Position numbers and translations under genes: made by a program | Assembly: GCF_001280125.1 (NCBI RefSeq) | Contig: NZ_LGEG01000240.1 | Location: forward strand, 1 to 44,630 | From: Streptomyces sp. NRRL F-6492 | GTDB taxonomy: Bacteria > Actinomycetota > Actinomycetes > Streptomycetales > Streptomycetaceae | Reading direction: 5' to 3' | Length of the DNA: 44,630 bases | Shown here: in pieces, positions 25,266-32,897 of the stretch | Position numbering within the stretch: position 1 is the first letter of the stretch | How the letters are laid out: each line of letters starts with the position of its first letter | Notes under the pieces: model-generated | The model's database searches: none | Seen by the model: only the letters and a program-made list of their open reading frames with translations | What the model was told of the DNA's origin: nothing

Positions 25266-26542
25266 GACCCGGCGCCCCCACCGTCGGCGCCGTCCGCACG
25301 GCCGCCCTGCTGCTCGTCCTGGCCGCCCTCGGCTCCACCCTCTGGCACGGCGTCGACCGGCCCGGCGACGCCCTCGCCTTCGGCGCCCTCGTCGCCCTCG
25401 GCGAGCTGGCCCGCCGGGGCGCCGCCCCCGGCGAGCGGGAGCCCGCGCCGCTCGCCGCCGCCGGAGCCCTCGCGTACGCCCTGCTCGGGGAGAGCGCCGG
25501 GAGCGCCACCACCCACGGCGTCCTCCAGACCGTCGCCGTCGTCGCCGCCGGCGGCCTCGCCGGGATCGTCCCCCACCTCGCCCGGGGCCGGGGCCCGGGC
25601 CCCGACCACCTCGCCCGCCGGGTCCTCACCGTCGGCTTCGCCGCGCTCTGCTTCCAGCCCCTCCACCACTCCGGCGCCGTCGTCCGGCACCTCGGCGAGG
25701 GCCCCCCGTACGTCCTCTTCCTCGGACTCCTGCTGGTCCTCACCGCCCTGTGCGACGCCGTCCTCGCCGCCCTCCTGCTCCGCGCCCGTACGGGATACCC
25801 CTACGGCCCACTCCTCCGCGACGAGCTGCGCGCCCTCCTCGGCATCGGCTCCGCCGTCTGCGCCACCGGCACCGTCATGGCCCTCGGCGTCGCCGCCGCC
25901 GGACCGTGGGCCCTGCCCGTCCTCGCCGTCCCGCTGCTGCTCACCCAGGTCTCCTACCGGCGCTACGAGGCCGTGCGCGCGGTCAACCGGCAGACCATCG
26001 CCTCCCTCGCGCGGGCCACCGAGGTCGCCGGCTGCACCCCGCCCGGCCACGCCCGCCGGGTCGCCGCCCTCAGCGCCGCCGTCGGACGCGAGCTGGGCCT
26101 CTCCGGGGCCGAGCTGACCGTCCTCGAACACGCGGCGCTCATGCACGACATCGGCCAACTCTCCCTCGTCGACCCGGTCGAGGGCGGCGCCACCGCCCTC
26201 CTGCCGGCCGAGGAGCAGCGCCGGATCGCCCTCCTGGGCGGCGAGGTCGTCCGCAGGACCGGGGTCCCGCGGGCCGTCGCCGTGATCGTCGAGCGGCAGG
26301 CCGACCCGTACCGCGAGCAGCCGCTGCCCGCCCGGATCGTGCGGACCGTGAACGCCTACGACGACCTGGCGAGTGCCGGGCCGGGGACCGGGGTAGGAGG
26401 GGGTCCGGGCGCCGCCCTCGGCGCCCTGGAGCGGCTCAGGCTCGGCACCGCCCGCGACCACCACCCGGACGTCGTCGAGTGCCTGGCCAGGGTGCTGGCC
26501 CGGGGCGGGGTCGCTGGGGTGACCCCGGCCGTCCCTGGGTAA
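25262..26542 (+). CDS. Membrane HD-domain protein lacking the GYP motif
   Basis: A 426-residue protein built like its upstream neighbour: seven or so N-terminal membrane helices, then an HD-like domain from residue 240. The first His (GHARRVAAL) and the HD pair in MHDIGQLSL (H295, D296) remain, but the segment that holds HHERxDGxGYP in the partner is shortened to VERQADPYREQ and the second metal site ligands are missing. It is probably a regulatory or non-cyclic-dinucleotide partner. GTG 25262 overlaps the partner's stop by 4 bp. Candidate role is a hetero-oligomer with the active HD-GYP protein, which is inference. Confidence 0.85.
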   Translation: MRPGAPTVGAVRTAALLLVLAALGSTLWHGVDRPGDALAFGALVALGELARRGAAPGEREPAPLAAAGALAYALLGESAGSATTHGVLQTVAVVAAGGLAGIVPHLARGRGPGPDHLARRVLTVGFAALCFQPLHHSGAVVRHLGEGPPYVLFLGLLLVLTALCDAVLAALLLRARTGYPYGPLLRDELRALLGIGSAVCATGTVMALGVAAAGPWALPVLAVPLLLTQVSYRRYEAVRAVNRQTIASLARATEVAGCTPPGHARRVAALSAAVGRELGLSGAELTVLEHAALMHDIGQLSLVDPVEGGATALLPAEEQRRIALLGGEVVRRTGVPRAVAVIVERQADPYREQPLPARIVRTVNAYDDLASAGPGTGVGGGPGAALGALERLRLGTARDHHPDVVECLARVLARGGVAGVTPAVPG

Positions 26543-26621
26543 CCCATGGGTAATGAGCGCGCGTCCGACCGGGCATGGTTGGATGCGAACAAGAGGGTGA
26601 AGCGACCGGCAGGCGGGAATC

Positions 26622-27602
26622 GTGAAGATCTTCGGGAAGGTACGGCATCGGCCCTCCGCCTCGTGGCGGCAGGCCACCGACCGCGCGTTCACGCTGATCG
26701 GTGACGGCCGGTACGAGGACGCGGGCGCGCTGCTCACGCGTGCGGCGGATCTGGAGCCCTGGCTCTCCGAGTCCTGGTTCAACCTGGCGCTGCTGCACAA
26801 GTTCCGCCACGACTGGGAGCAGGCCCGGGCCGCCGGGCTGCGCGCGGTCGCGCTGCTCGACAAGGAGACCGGCGCCCCCGACTGGTGGAACGTCGGCATC
26901 GCCGCCACCGCCCTCCAGGACTGGCCGCTGGCCCGCCGCGCCTGGCAGGCGTACGGACTGCGGGTGCCCGGGGCCGCCTCGGGCACGGGCGAGCCCGCCG
27001 GCATGGAGCTGGGCAGCGCCGCCGTCCGGCTCTCGCCCGAGGGCGAGGCCGAGGTCGTGTGGGGCCGCCGGCTCGACCCGGCCCGGATAGAGGTGCTCTC
27101 CATCCCGCTGCCGTCCTCCGGGCGCCGCTGGGGCGAGGTCGTCCTCCACGACGGCGTGCCGAACGGCGAGCGGACCACCACCGCCGGGCCCTCCTACCCG
27201 GTCTTCGACGAGATCGAGCTGTGGGCGCCCTCGCCCGTCCCCACCTGGGTGGTCCTCCTGGAGGCCGCCACCGAGGCCGACCGGGACGCCCTGGAGCAGC
27301 TGGCCGCCGAGGCGGGCTTCGCCGCCGAGGACTGGTCGTCCTCCGTGCGGCTGCTCTGCCGGGCCTGCTCGGAGTCGACCATGCCGAGCGCCGAGGGCGA
27401 GGGCGAGCACTCCGACCCGCACGACCACAGCGAGCCGGGGCACCCCGGGCCGCTCGGCCACCGCTCGCCCGGCGAGCTGTGGGTGCCGGAGCGGGAGTGC
27501 GGCATCGCGGCCCCGGCCGGTCTGGTGCGCGGGCTCCTCGACGGCTGGGTGGCGGACAGCCCGGACAGCCGCGAGTGGCGGGATCTCGAAGAGGTCTGCT
27601 GA
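26622..27602 (+). CDS. TPR-containing hypothetical protein
   Basis: A 326-residue soluble protein. Two to three tetratricopeptide repeats occupy residues 15-115 (RAFTLIGDGRYEDAGALLTRAADLEP, SWFNLALLHKFRHDWEQARAAGL and following). The C-terminal part is a conserved actinobacterial region with EVLSIPLPSSGRRWGEVVLHDG and a Cys pair in LLCRAC, then a His/Glu/Asp-rich loop. No catalytic motif is recognised. GTG start follows GGCGGGAATC. It lies 68 bp upstream of def in the same direction, so it may be co-transcribed. Function unknown. Confidence 0.8.
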   Translation: MKIFGKVRHRPSASWRQATDRAFTLIGDGRYEDAGALLTRAADLEPWLSESWFNLALLHKFRHDWEQARAAGLRAVALLDKETGAPDWWNVGIAATALQDWPLARRAWQAYGLRVPGAASGTGEPAGMELGSAAVRLSPEGEAEVVWGRRLDPARIEVLSIPLPSSGRRWGEVVLHDGVPNGERTTTAGPSYPVFDEIELWAPSPVPTWVVLLEAATEADRDALEQLAAEAGFAAEDWSSSVRLLCRACSESTMPSAEGEGEHSDPHDHSEPGHPGPLGHRSPGELWVPERECGIAAPAGLVRGLLDGWVADSPDSREWRDLEEVC

Positions 27603-27670
27603 GCGGCCCGCCCCCTTCCCCGTAGGCTGTCCTCCGACGGAATCGGGTTTTCAGGAAGGCGCGGCCGGAC

Positions 27671-28306
27671 ATGGCGCAGCAGGAGACGGACGAGCAGACG
27701 CAGACCAACGACGGCTTCGTCGTGGACACGGAGGACTGCGAGGCGCGTGAGCTCGCCCACCGCGAGCGCGGCACGGCCCGCCCGATCACGGTCGTCGGCA
27801 ACCCCGTGCTGCACAAGGAGTGCAAGGACGTCACCGAGTTCGGCGACGAGCTCGCGGCGCTGATCGACGACATGTTCGCCAGCCAGAAGGCCGCCGAGGG
27901 CGTGGGCCTGGCCGCGAACCAGATCGGCGTGGACCTCAAGGTCTTCGTCTACGACTGCCCCGACGACGAGGGCGTCCGGCACACCGGCGTCGTGGTCAAC
28001 CCGGTCCTCCAGGAGCTGCCGGCGGACCGCCGCGTCCTGGACGAGTCCAACGAGGGCTGCCTCTCCGTGCCGACCGCCTACGCCGAGCTGGCCCGCCCGG
28101 ACTACGCCGAGGTCCACGGCCGGGACGCCGAGGGCAACCCGATCAAGGTGCGCGGCACCGGCTACTTCGCCCGCTGCCTCCAGCACGAGACGGACCACCT
28201 GTACGGCTACCTCTACATCGACCGCCTCTCCAAGCGGGACCGCAAGGACGCCCTGCGGCAGATGGAGGAGGGCACCCCGCGCTACGAGACGGTCCCGAAC
28301 GACTGA
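27671..28306 (+). CDS. def: Peptide deformylase
   Basis: A 211-residue deformylase that removes the formyl group from nascent protein N-termini. The three class motifs are intact: [10 protein letters not shown] (77-86), EGCLSVP (128-134, Cys130 metal ligand) and QHETDHLYG (171-179, His172 and His176 ligands, Glu173 catalytic). The N-terminus has about 30 extra acidic residues ([19 protein letters not shown]) before the fold, as in actinobacterial forms. The ribosome site AGGAAGG is 13 bases from the ATG, so the exact start is not certain. A 17-bp terminator hairpin follows. Confidence 0.95.
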   Translation: MAQQETDEQTQTNDGFVVDTEDCEARELAHRERGTARPITVVGNPVLHKECKDVTEFGDELAALIDDMFASQKAAEGVGLAANQIGVDLKVFVYDCPDDEGVRHTGVVVNPVLQELPADRRVLDESNEGCLSVPTAYAELARPDYAEVHGRDAEGNPIKVRGTGYFARCLQHETDHLYGYLYIDRLSKRDRKDALRQMEEGTPRYETVPND

Positions 28307-28321
28307 TCGCCGTGGAACACG

Positions 28322-28361
28322 GGCCGGGCCCCGCTCCTTCGTCGAGGAGCGGGGCCCGGCC
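28322..28361. terminator. Strong hairpin between def and the convergent small-peptide gene
   Basis: A perfect 17-bp stem (28322-28338 with 28345-28361) and TCGTCG loop begins 16 bp after the def stop and ends 10 bp before the stop of the convergent 33-codon gene, so it can terminate both. Confidence 0.85.
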
Positions 28362-28370
28362 TTCGTGCGA

Positions 28371-28472
28371 CTACTGCCAGCTCATGTCGTTGGCGACGGC
28401 GACGGCGGTCGCCCCGCCGACCAGCAGAGCGGTGAACGCGGCGGTCGTGAGCGTGCGGACGATGCGGATCAT
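28371..28472 (-). CDS. 33-residue membrane or exported peptide
   Basis: A short gene starting MIRIVR and ending NDMSWQ. The basic start is followed by an uninterrupted 18-residue hydrophobic Ala/Leu/Val/Gly core (TAAFTALLVGGATAVAVA), so it is either a single-pass membrane peptide or a signal-peptide-like sequence with an AVA-N possible cleavage point. The ribosome site GGGGGA lies six bases before ATG 28472 and all third positions are Streptomyces-like. It is in the same direction as nrdAB, starting 129 bp after nrdB, and sits between the nrdB stop and the def terminator. Function unknown. Confidence 0.7.
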   Translation of the reverse strand: MIRIVRTLTTAAFTALLVGGATAVAVANDMSWQ

Positions 28473-28600
28473 GAGTTCCCCCAGGGGCGCGTGTGACAGG
28501 ACGAGCCCCGCGGGGCCGCCCGACGACGGCCCCACGGGGCAAGATCACTTTAGACCGGCGCCCGGGCGAACGATCACGCCCCCCCACCGCACGCCGATGC

Positions 28601-29614
28601 TCAGAAGTCCTCGTCCAGGTCCACCGAGCCCTCGACCGCCACCTGGTAGGCGGACGGGCGGCGCTCGAAGAAGTTGGTCAGCTCCTGGACGCCCTGGAGC
28701 TCCATGAAGGAGAACGGGTTCTCCGAGCCGTACACCGGGGCGAAGCCGAGGCGCTGGAGGCGCTGGTCGGCGACGCACTGGAGGTACTCGCGCATCGACT
28801 CGGTGTTCATGCCCGGCAGGCCGTCGCCGCACAGGTCGCGGCCGAACTGCAGCTCCGCCTCCACGGCCTCCTTCAGCATGTCGGTGACCTGCTGCTGGAG
28901 CGCGTCGTCGAAGAGCTCGGGCTCCTCCTTGCGGACGGTGTCCACGACCTCGAAGGCGAAGTTCATGTGCATCGTCTCGTCGCGGAAGACCCAGTTGGTG
29001 CCGGTCGCCAGACCGTGCAGCAGGCCCCGGGACCGGAACCAGTACACGTAGGCGAAGGCGCCGTAGAAGAACAGGCCCTCGATGCACGCGGCGAAGCAGA
29101 TCAGGTTGAGCAGGAAGCGGCGGCGGTCGGCGGCCGTCTCCAGGCGCTCGATCTTCTCGACCGAGTCCATCCACTTGAAGCAGAACTGCGCCTTCTCGCG
29201 GATGGAGGGGATCTCCTCGACCGCGTCGAACGCGGCGGCGCGGTCGTCCGGGTCGGGCAGGTAGGTGTCGAGCAGCGTCAGGTAGAACTGGACGTGCACG
29301 GCCTCCTCGAAGAGCTGCCGGCTCAGGTAGAGCCGCGCCTCGGGGGAGTTGATGTGCTTGTAGAGCGTCAGGACCAGGTTGTTCGAGACGATCGAGTCGC
29401 CCGTCGCGAAGAACGCGACCAGACGGCCGATCATGTGCTGCTCGGCCGGGGTCAGCTTGGCGAGGTCGGCGACGTCCGAGTGGAGGTCGACCTCCTCGAC
29501 GGTCCAGGTGTTCTTGATCGCGTCCCGGTAGCGCTCGTAGAAGTCCGGGTAGCGCATGGGACGCAGGGTCAGTTCGAAGCCCGGGTCGAGCAGGTTCTTC
29601 TGTTCGGTGGACAT
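28601..29614 (-). CDS. nrdB: Class Ia ribonucleotide reductase, beta (radical) subunit
   Basis: A 337-residue NrdB. With NrdA it reduces ribonucleotides to deoxyribonucleotides using a diferric-tyrosyl cofactor. Metal ligands visible are D73 (TGDSIVSNN), E104 and H107 (FEEAVHVQF), E179 (CIEGLFFYG), E213 and H216 (RDETMH); the radical Tyr111 is four residues after H107, as in E. coli. The C-terminal acidic tail (SVDLDEDF) is the usual NrdA-docking peptide. The ATG overlaps the nrdA stop by one base (TAATG), so it is co-translated. No nrdS-like AraC gene follows it, unlike the S. coelicolor operon. Confidence 0.96.
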   Translation of the reverse strand: MSTEQKNLLDPGFELTLRPMRYPDFYERYRDAIKNTWTVEEVDLHSDVADLAKLTPAEQHMIGRLVAFFATGDSIVSNNLVLTLYKHINSPEARLYLSRQLFEEAVHVQFYLTLLDTYLPDPDDRAAAFDAVEEIPSIREKAQFCFKWMDSVEKIERLETAADRRRFLLNLICFAACIEGLFFYGAFAYVYWFRSRGLLHGLATGTNWVFRDETMHMNFAFEVVDTVRKEEPELFDDALQQQVTDMLKEAVEAELQFGRDLCGDGLPGMNTESMREYLQCVADQRLQRLGFAPVYGSENPFSFMELQGVQELTNFFERRPSAYQVAVEGSVDLDEDF

Positions 29615-31989
29615 TACTGGCAGGCCTCGCAGGACTCGGGGTTTTCCAGGGAGCAGGCGACCGCGTCGGGGTCGGCGATCTGCTGGAGAGGGATGGGCGC
29701 GGCGGCCGCCGTCGACGCCTGGGCGGCGCGGGCGATCCGGGTCGCCGGGCGGGAGCGCAGGTAGTACGTCGTCTTCAGGCCCTGCTTCCAGGCGTACGCG
29801 TACATCGACGACAGCTTGCCGATGGTGGGCGTCTCCAGGAACAGGTTCAGCGACTGCGACTGGTCCAGGAAGGGGGTGCGGGCGGCGGCCATGTCGATCA
29901 GGCCGCGCTGCGGGATCTCCCAGGCCGTGCGGTACAGGTCGCGCACCTCGGCCGGCACCCAGGTGAAGCCCTGCACCGAGCCGTTGGAGTCGCGCAGCGC
30001 CTCGCGGGTCTGCGCGTCCCACACGCCGAGCCTCTTCAGCTCGTCGACCAGGTACGAGTTGACCTGGAGGAACTCGCCCGACAGCGTCTCGCGCTTGAAC
30101 AGGTTGGAGACCTGCGGCTCGATGCACTCGTACACGCCGGCGATCGAGGCGATCGTCGCGGTCGGCGCGATGGCGAGGAGCAGCGAGTTGCGCATGCCGG
30201 TGGCGGCGATCCGCTCGCGCAGGGCCGTCCAGCGCTCCGGCCAGTTCAGCTCGACGTCGTAGTGGTCGGGGTGCAGCACGCCGCGGGCGGCGCGGGTCTT
30301 CTCCCAGGCGGGGAGCGGGCCGTTGCGCTCGGCCAGGTCGGCGGAGGCCTCGTACGCGGCGAGCATGATCCGCTCGGCGATCCGGGTGGACAGCGCCCGC
30401 GCCTCGGGGGAGTCGAAGGGCAGCTTCAGCTGGAAGAAGACGTCCTGGAGGCCCATGGCGCCCAGACCGACCGGACGCCAGCGGGAGTTGGAGCGGCCCG
30501 CCTGCTCGGTCGGGTAGAAGTTGATGTCGACGACCCGGTCGAGGAAGGTGACGGCCGTGCGGACGGTCGCGTCCAGGCGGTCCCAGTCGATGTCCGAACC
30601 GACCACGAACGCGCCGAGGTTGACCGAGCCCAGGTTGCAGACCGCGGTCTCGCCGTCGTCGGTGACCTCCAGGATCTCCGTGCAGAGGTTGGAGGAGTGG
30701 ACGGTGTGGCCGGGCTCGGCGGTCTGGTTGGCCGTCCGGTTCGAGGCGTCCTTGAAGGTCATCCAGCCGTTGCCGGTCTGGGCCAGGGTCCGCATCATCC
30801 GGCCGTACAGGTCGCGGGCCGGCATCGTCTTGCGGGCCAGGCCGGCCGCCTCGGCCTCGCGGTAGGCGGCGTCGAACTCCTCGCCCCACAGGTCGACGAG
30901 CTCGGGCACGTCCGAGGGGGAGAACAGCGACCACTCGGCGTCGGCGTTCACGCGGCGCATGAACTCGTCCGGGATCCAGTGCGCCAGGTTGAGGTTGTGC
31001 GTGCGGCGCTGGTCCTCGCCCGTGTTGTCGCGGAGCTCCAGGAACTCCTCGATGTCCGCGTGCCAGGTCTCCAGGTAGACGGCGGCGGCGCCCTTGCGGC
31101 GGCCGCCCTGGTTCACGGCGGCGACGGAGGCGTCGAGGGTCTTCAGGAACGGCACGATGCCGTTGGAGTGCCCGTTGGTGCCGCGGATCAGCGAACCGCG
31201 GGCGCGGATGCGGGAGTACGAGAGGCCGATGCCGCCCGCGTGCTTCGAGAGGCGCGCGACCTGGTGGTAGCGGTCGTAGATGGAGTCCAGCTCGTCCTGC
31301 GGGGAGTCCAGGAGGTAGCAGGAGGACATCTGCGGGTGGCGGGTGCCGGAGTTGAAGAGCGTGGGGGAGGACGGCAGGTAGTCCAGGCGGCTCATCAGGC
31401 CGTAGAGCGCGGCCACTTCGTCGAGCGCGCGGACGCTCTCGTCCTCGGCCAGGCCGCAGGCGACGCGCAGCATGAAGTGCTGCGGGGTCTCGATCACCTT
31501 GCGGGTGATCGGGTGGCGCAGCAGGTAGCGCGAGTAGAGGGTGCGCAGGCCGAAGTAGCCGAAGCGGTCGTCGCCGGCGCGGTCGATCGTGGCGTCGAGG
31601 CGGTCGGCGTGCAGCGCGGCGAACTCGGCGGTGCGGTCGGCGATCAGGCCCTCGCGGTGTCCGACGGCGACCGAGGAGGAGAAGTTCACCGAGCCCTGGG
31701 AGGCGGCCTCGTCGGCGATGGTGATGGTGAGGAGCCGGGCGGCGAGCCGGGAGTACGCGGGGTCCTCGGCGATCAGGCCGGCGGCCGCCTCGGTGGCCAG
31801 CTCGCGCAGCTCCGCCTCGTCCGCGGCGGCGCTGCGGCCGCGGAGGGCGGCGGCGGCGACCCGGCCGGGGTCGGTGTCGGGGAGATCGGCGGTGAGGTCG
31901 GTCAGGGTCCGCAGCAGCACGGTCCCGGGGCCGTCGCTCTCGACCGCGAAAGCCTCGGCCGAAGCCGGATCGGCGGGCGCGATGGTCAC
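29614..31989 (-). CDS. nrdA: Class Ia ribonucleotide reductase, alpha (catalytic) subunit
   Basis: A 791-residue NrdA. Catalytic barrel blocks are visible: SSPTLFNSGTRHPQMSSCYLL (finger-loop and first active-site Cys region), SKHAGGIGLSYSRIRARGS, SSNLCTEILEV with ETAVCNLGSVNLG (radical and redox Cys), and the radical-transfer Tyr pair in MYAYAWKQGLKTTYYLR. The C-terminal SCEACQ provides the shuttle Cys pair. No obvious ATP-cone motif is visible in the first 90 residues. GTG 31989 has a GAGGGAGAG ribosome site. Its leader holds the cobalamin riboswitch, so expression falls when B12 supports the class II enzyme. Confidence 0.96.
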   Translation of the reverse strand: MTIAPADPASAEAFAVESDGPGTVLLRTLTDLTADLPDTDPGRVAAAALRGRSAAADEAELRELATEAAAGLIAEDPAYSRLAARLLTITIADEAASQGSVNFSSSVAVGHREGLIADRTAEFAALHADRLDATIDRAGDDRFGYFGLRTLYSRYLLRHPITRKVIETPQHFMLRVACGLAEDESVRALDEVAALYGLMSRLDYLPSSPTLFNSGTRHPQMSSCYLLDSPQDELDSIYDRYHQVARLSKHAGGIGLSYSRIRARGSLIRGTNGHSNGIVPFLKTLDASVAAVNQGGRRKGAAAVYLETWHADIEEFLELRDNTGEDQRRTHNLNLAHWIPDEFMRRVNADAEWSLFSPSDVPELVDLWGEEFDAAYREAEAAGLARKTMPARDLYGRMMRTLAQTGNGWMTFKDASNRTANQTAEPGHTVHSSNLCTEILEVTDDGETAVCNLGSVNLGAFVVGSDIDWDRLDATVRTAVTFLDRVVDINFYPTEQAGRSNSRWRPVGLGAMGLQDVFFQLKLPFDSPEARALSTRIAERIMLAAYEASADLAERNGPLPAWEKTRAARGVLHPDHYDVELNWPERWTALRERIAATGMRNSLLLAIAPTATIASIAGVYECIEPQVSNLFKRETLSGEFLQVNSYLVDELKRLGVWDAQTREALRDSNGSVQGFTWVPAEVRDLYRTAWEIPQRGLIDMAAARTPFLDQSQSLNLFLETPTIGKLSSMYAYAWKQGLKTTYYLRSRPATRIARAAQASTAAAAPIPLQQIADPDAVACSLENPESCEACQ

Positions 31990-32132
31990 GTGGGGGCTCT
32001 CCCTCGCTCGGCTCGGGGCCCCGGCGGGGGAGGGCGGACGGGCGGGCGTCCAGGCACGACGCACCGCGTCCACCGACCCACTCCGCGAGGCCCGGACGTC
32101 TGTGGCACCCGGAACGGAAGGACCGGGCGCGC
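31990..32132 (-). promoter_or_regulatory. nrdA leader between riboswitch and start codon (expression platform)
   Basis: No ORF of conviction is present. A GCACCCGG / CCGGGCGC-type inverted repeat (about 32105-32131) just past the aptamer could form the terminator or sequestering arm. The ribosome site GAGGGAGAG lies close to the GTG start. Confidence 0.45.
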
Positions 32133-32280
32133 CGTCGGCAGGTGTTCGGACTCACTCCGGACGAAGCCGCACGAAGTACACCGTTGCGGGACAGTTCCGG
32201 ATTCGCGCCGGATTCCCCTGCGTCGACAGCGAGGACGAGCATACATGTGGGGGGCGCCGCTCGTGGCACCCCCCACATGT
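32133..32280 (-). ncRNA. Cobalamin (B12) riboswitch in the nrdAB leader
   Basis: On the minus strand the conserved blocks appear in order: GGTGCC (32270-32265), GGGGAATCCGG, GAACTGTCCCGCAACGG (about 32197-32181), and TCCGAACACCTGCCG (about 32150-32136), the B12-box and terminal pairing. The element ends about 145 bp before the nrdA start. The GGTGCC block lies in a strong 15-of-16-bp inverted repeat (32243-32258 with 32265-32280) that may form the element's first stem. Position and target fit the B12-controlled class Ia RNR operon described in S. coelicolor. Confidence 0.9.
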
Positions 32281-32308
32281 TGTGTCGCCGCCCGGAAGGG
32301 ACGGGGGT

Positions 32309-32818
32309 TCAGAACTCCAGGGAGTAGGTGCGCAGAGAGTGACCGGGGAAGGGCTCCCAGTCCCGGTGAGGGGTCCGGACGAAGCCCGTCCGCTCGTAGA
32401 GCCGGTGCGCCGCGGCCATCTCCGCGCCCGTGGAGAGCATGATCCTGGCGCACCCCGGGAGGGCCCGCGCCCGGTCGGCACAGGCCCGTACGAGCGCCTC
32501 CCCGACGCCCCGGCCGCGGGCCTCCCGGGCGACCGCGAGCATCCGGAACTCGGCCTCGCCGGCCACGGCGATGTCGGCCCACGGGGTGCCGCCGGGGGCG
32601 AAGGTCACCCCGCCGACGATCCGCCCCGCCGCGTCCCCGGTGTCCTCCGCGACGAGGACCTCGCTCTCGCGGGCCCGCCGCGCCGTGTCCCGCAGCACCG
32701 CCAGATAGGAGTCCTCGGCCCCGTACTTCAGCAGTCCGTCGTCCAGGTAGGTGCGCCCGGTCAGCTCGCCGAGCGCCTCGTACTCCTCGGGCCGTACCGC
32801 CCTGATCGTGAAGTCCAT
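32309..32818 (-). CDS. GNAT-family N-acetyltransferase
   Basis: A 169-residue GNAT protein. The acetyl-CoA binding segment is RMLAVAREARGRGVGEALVRA (motif A with RGxGVG-type turn), followed by ARIMLSTGAEMAAAHRLYERTGF (motif B). The N-terminus has the usual RAVRPEEYEALGELT. No partner narrows the substrate. It ends 29 bp before the nrd riboswitch, so readthrough into the leader could occur. ATG at 32818 is taken as start. Single-domain length is typical. Confidence 0.9.
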   Translation of the reverse strand: MDFTIRAVRPEEYEALGELTGRTYLDDGLLKYGAEDSYLAVLRDTARRARESEVLVAEDTGDAAGRIVGGVTFAPGGTPWADIAVAGEAEFRMLAVAREARGRGVGEALVRACADRARALPGCARIMLSTGAEMAAAHRLYERTGFVRTPHRDWEPFPGHSLRTYSLEF

Positions 32819-32848
32819 GGGGGAAGTGTGCCCGCCGGGGACGCGACG

Positions 32849-32882
32849 GGGCCCGGGGCCTCCTGGCGGAGGTCCCGGGCCC
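32849..32882. terminator. Hairpin between the symporter and GNAT genes
   Basis: A 15-pair stem (one G:T pair) with TGGC loop (32849-32863 with 32868-32882) lies 16 bp beyond the symporter stop and 31 bp before the GNAT start. TTTT follows on the plus strand only, so the polarity of a classical terminator is reversed relative to the genes. Confidence 0.65.
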
Positions 32883-32897
32883 TTTTCGCCGGTGGTG

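Noticed and set aside
27640..27671. GGAAT upstream of def as a sigma-R promoter
   Set aside because: The base triplet 18 bp downstream is CGG, not GTT, so the consensus fails.
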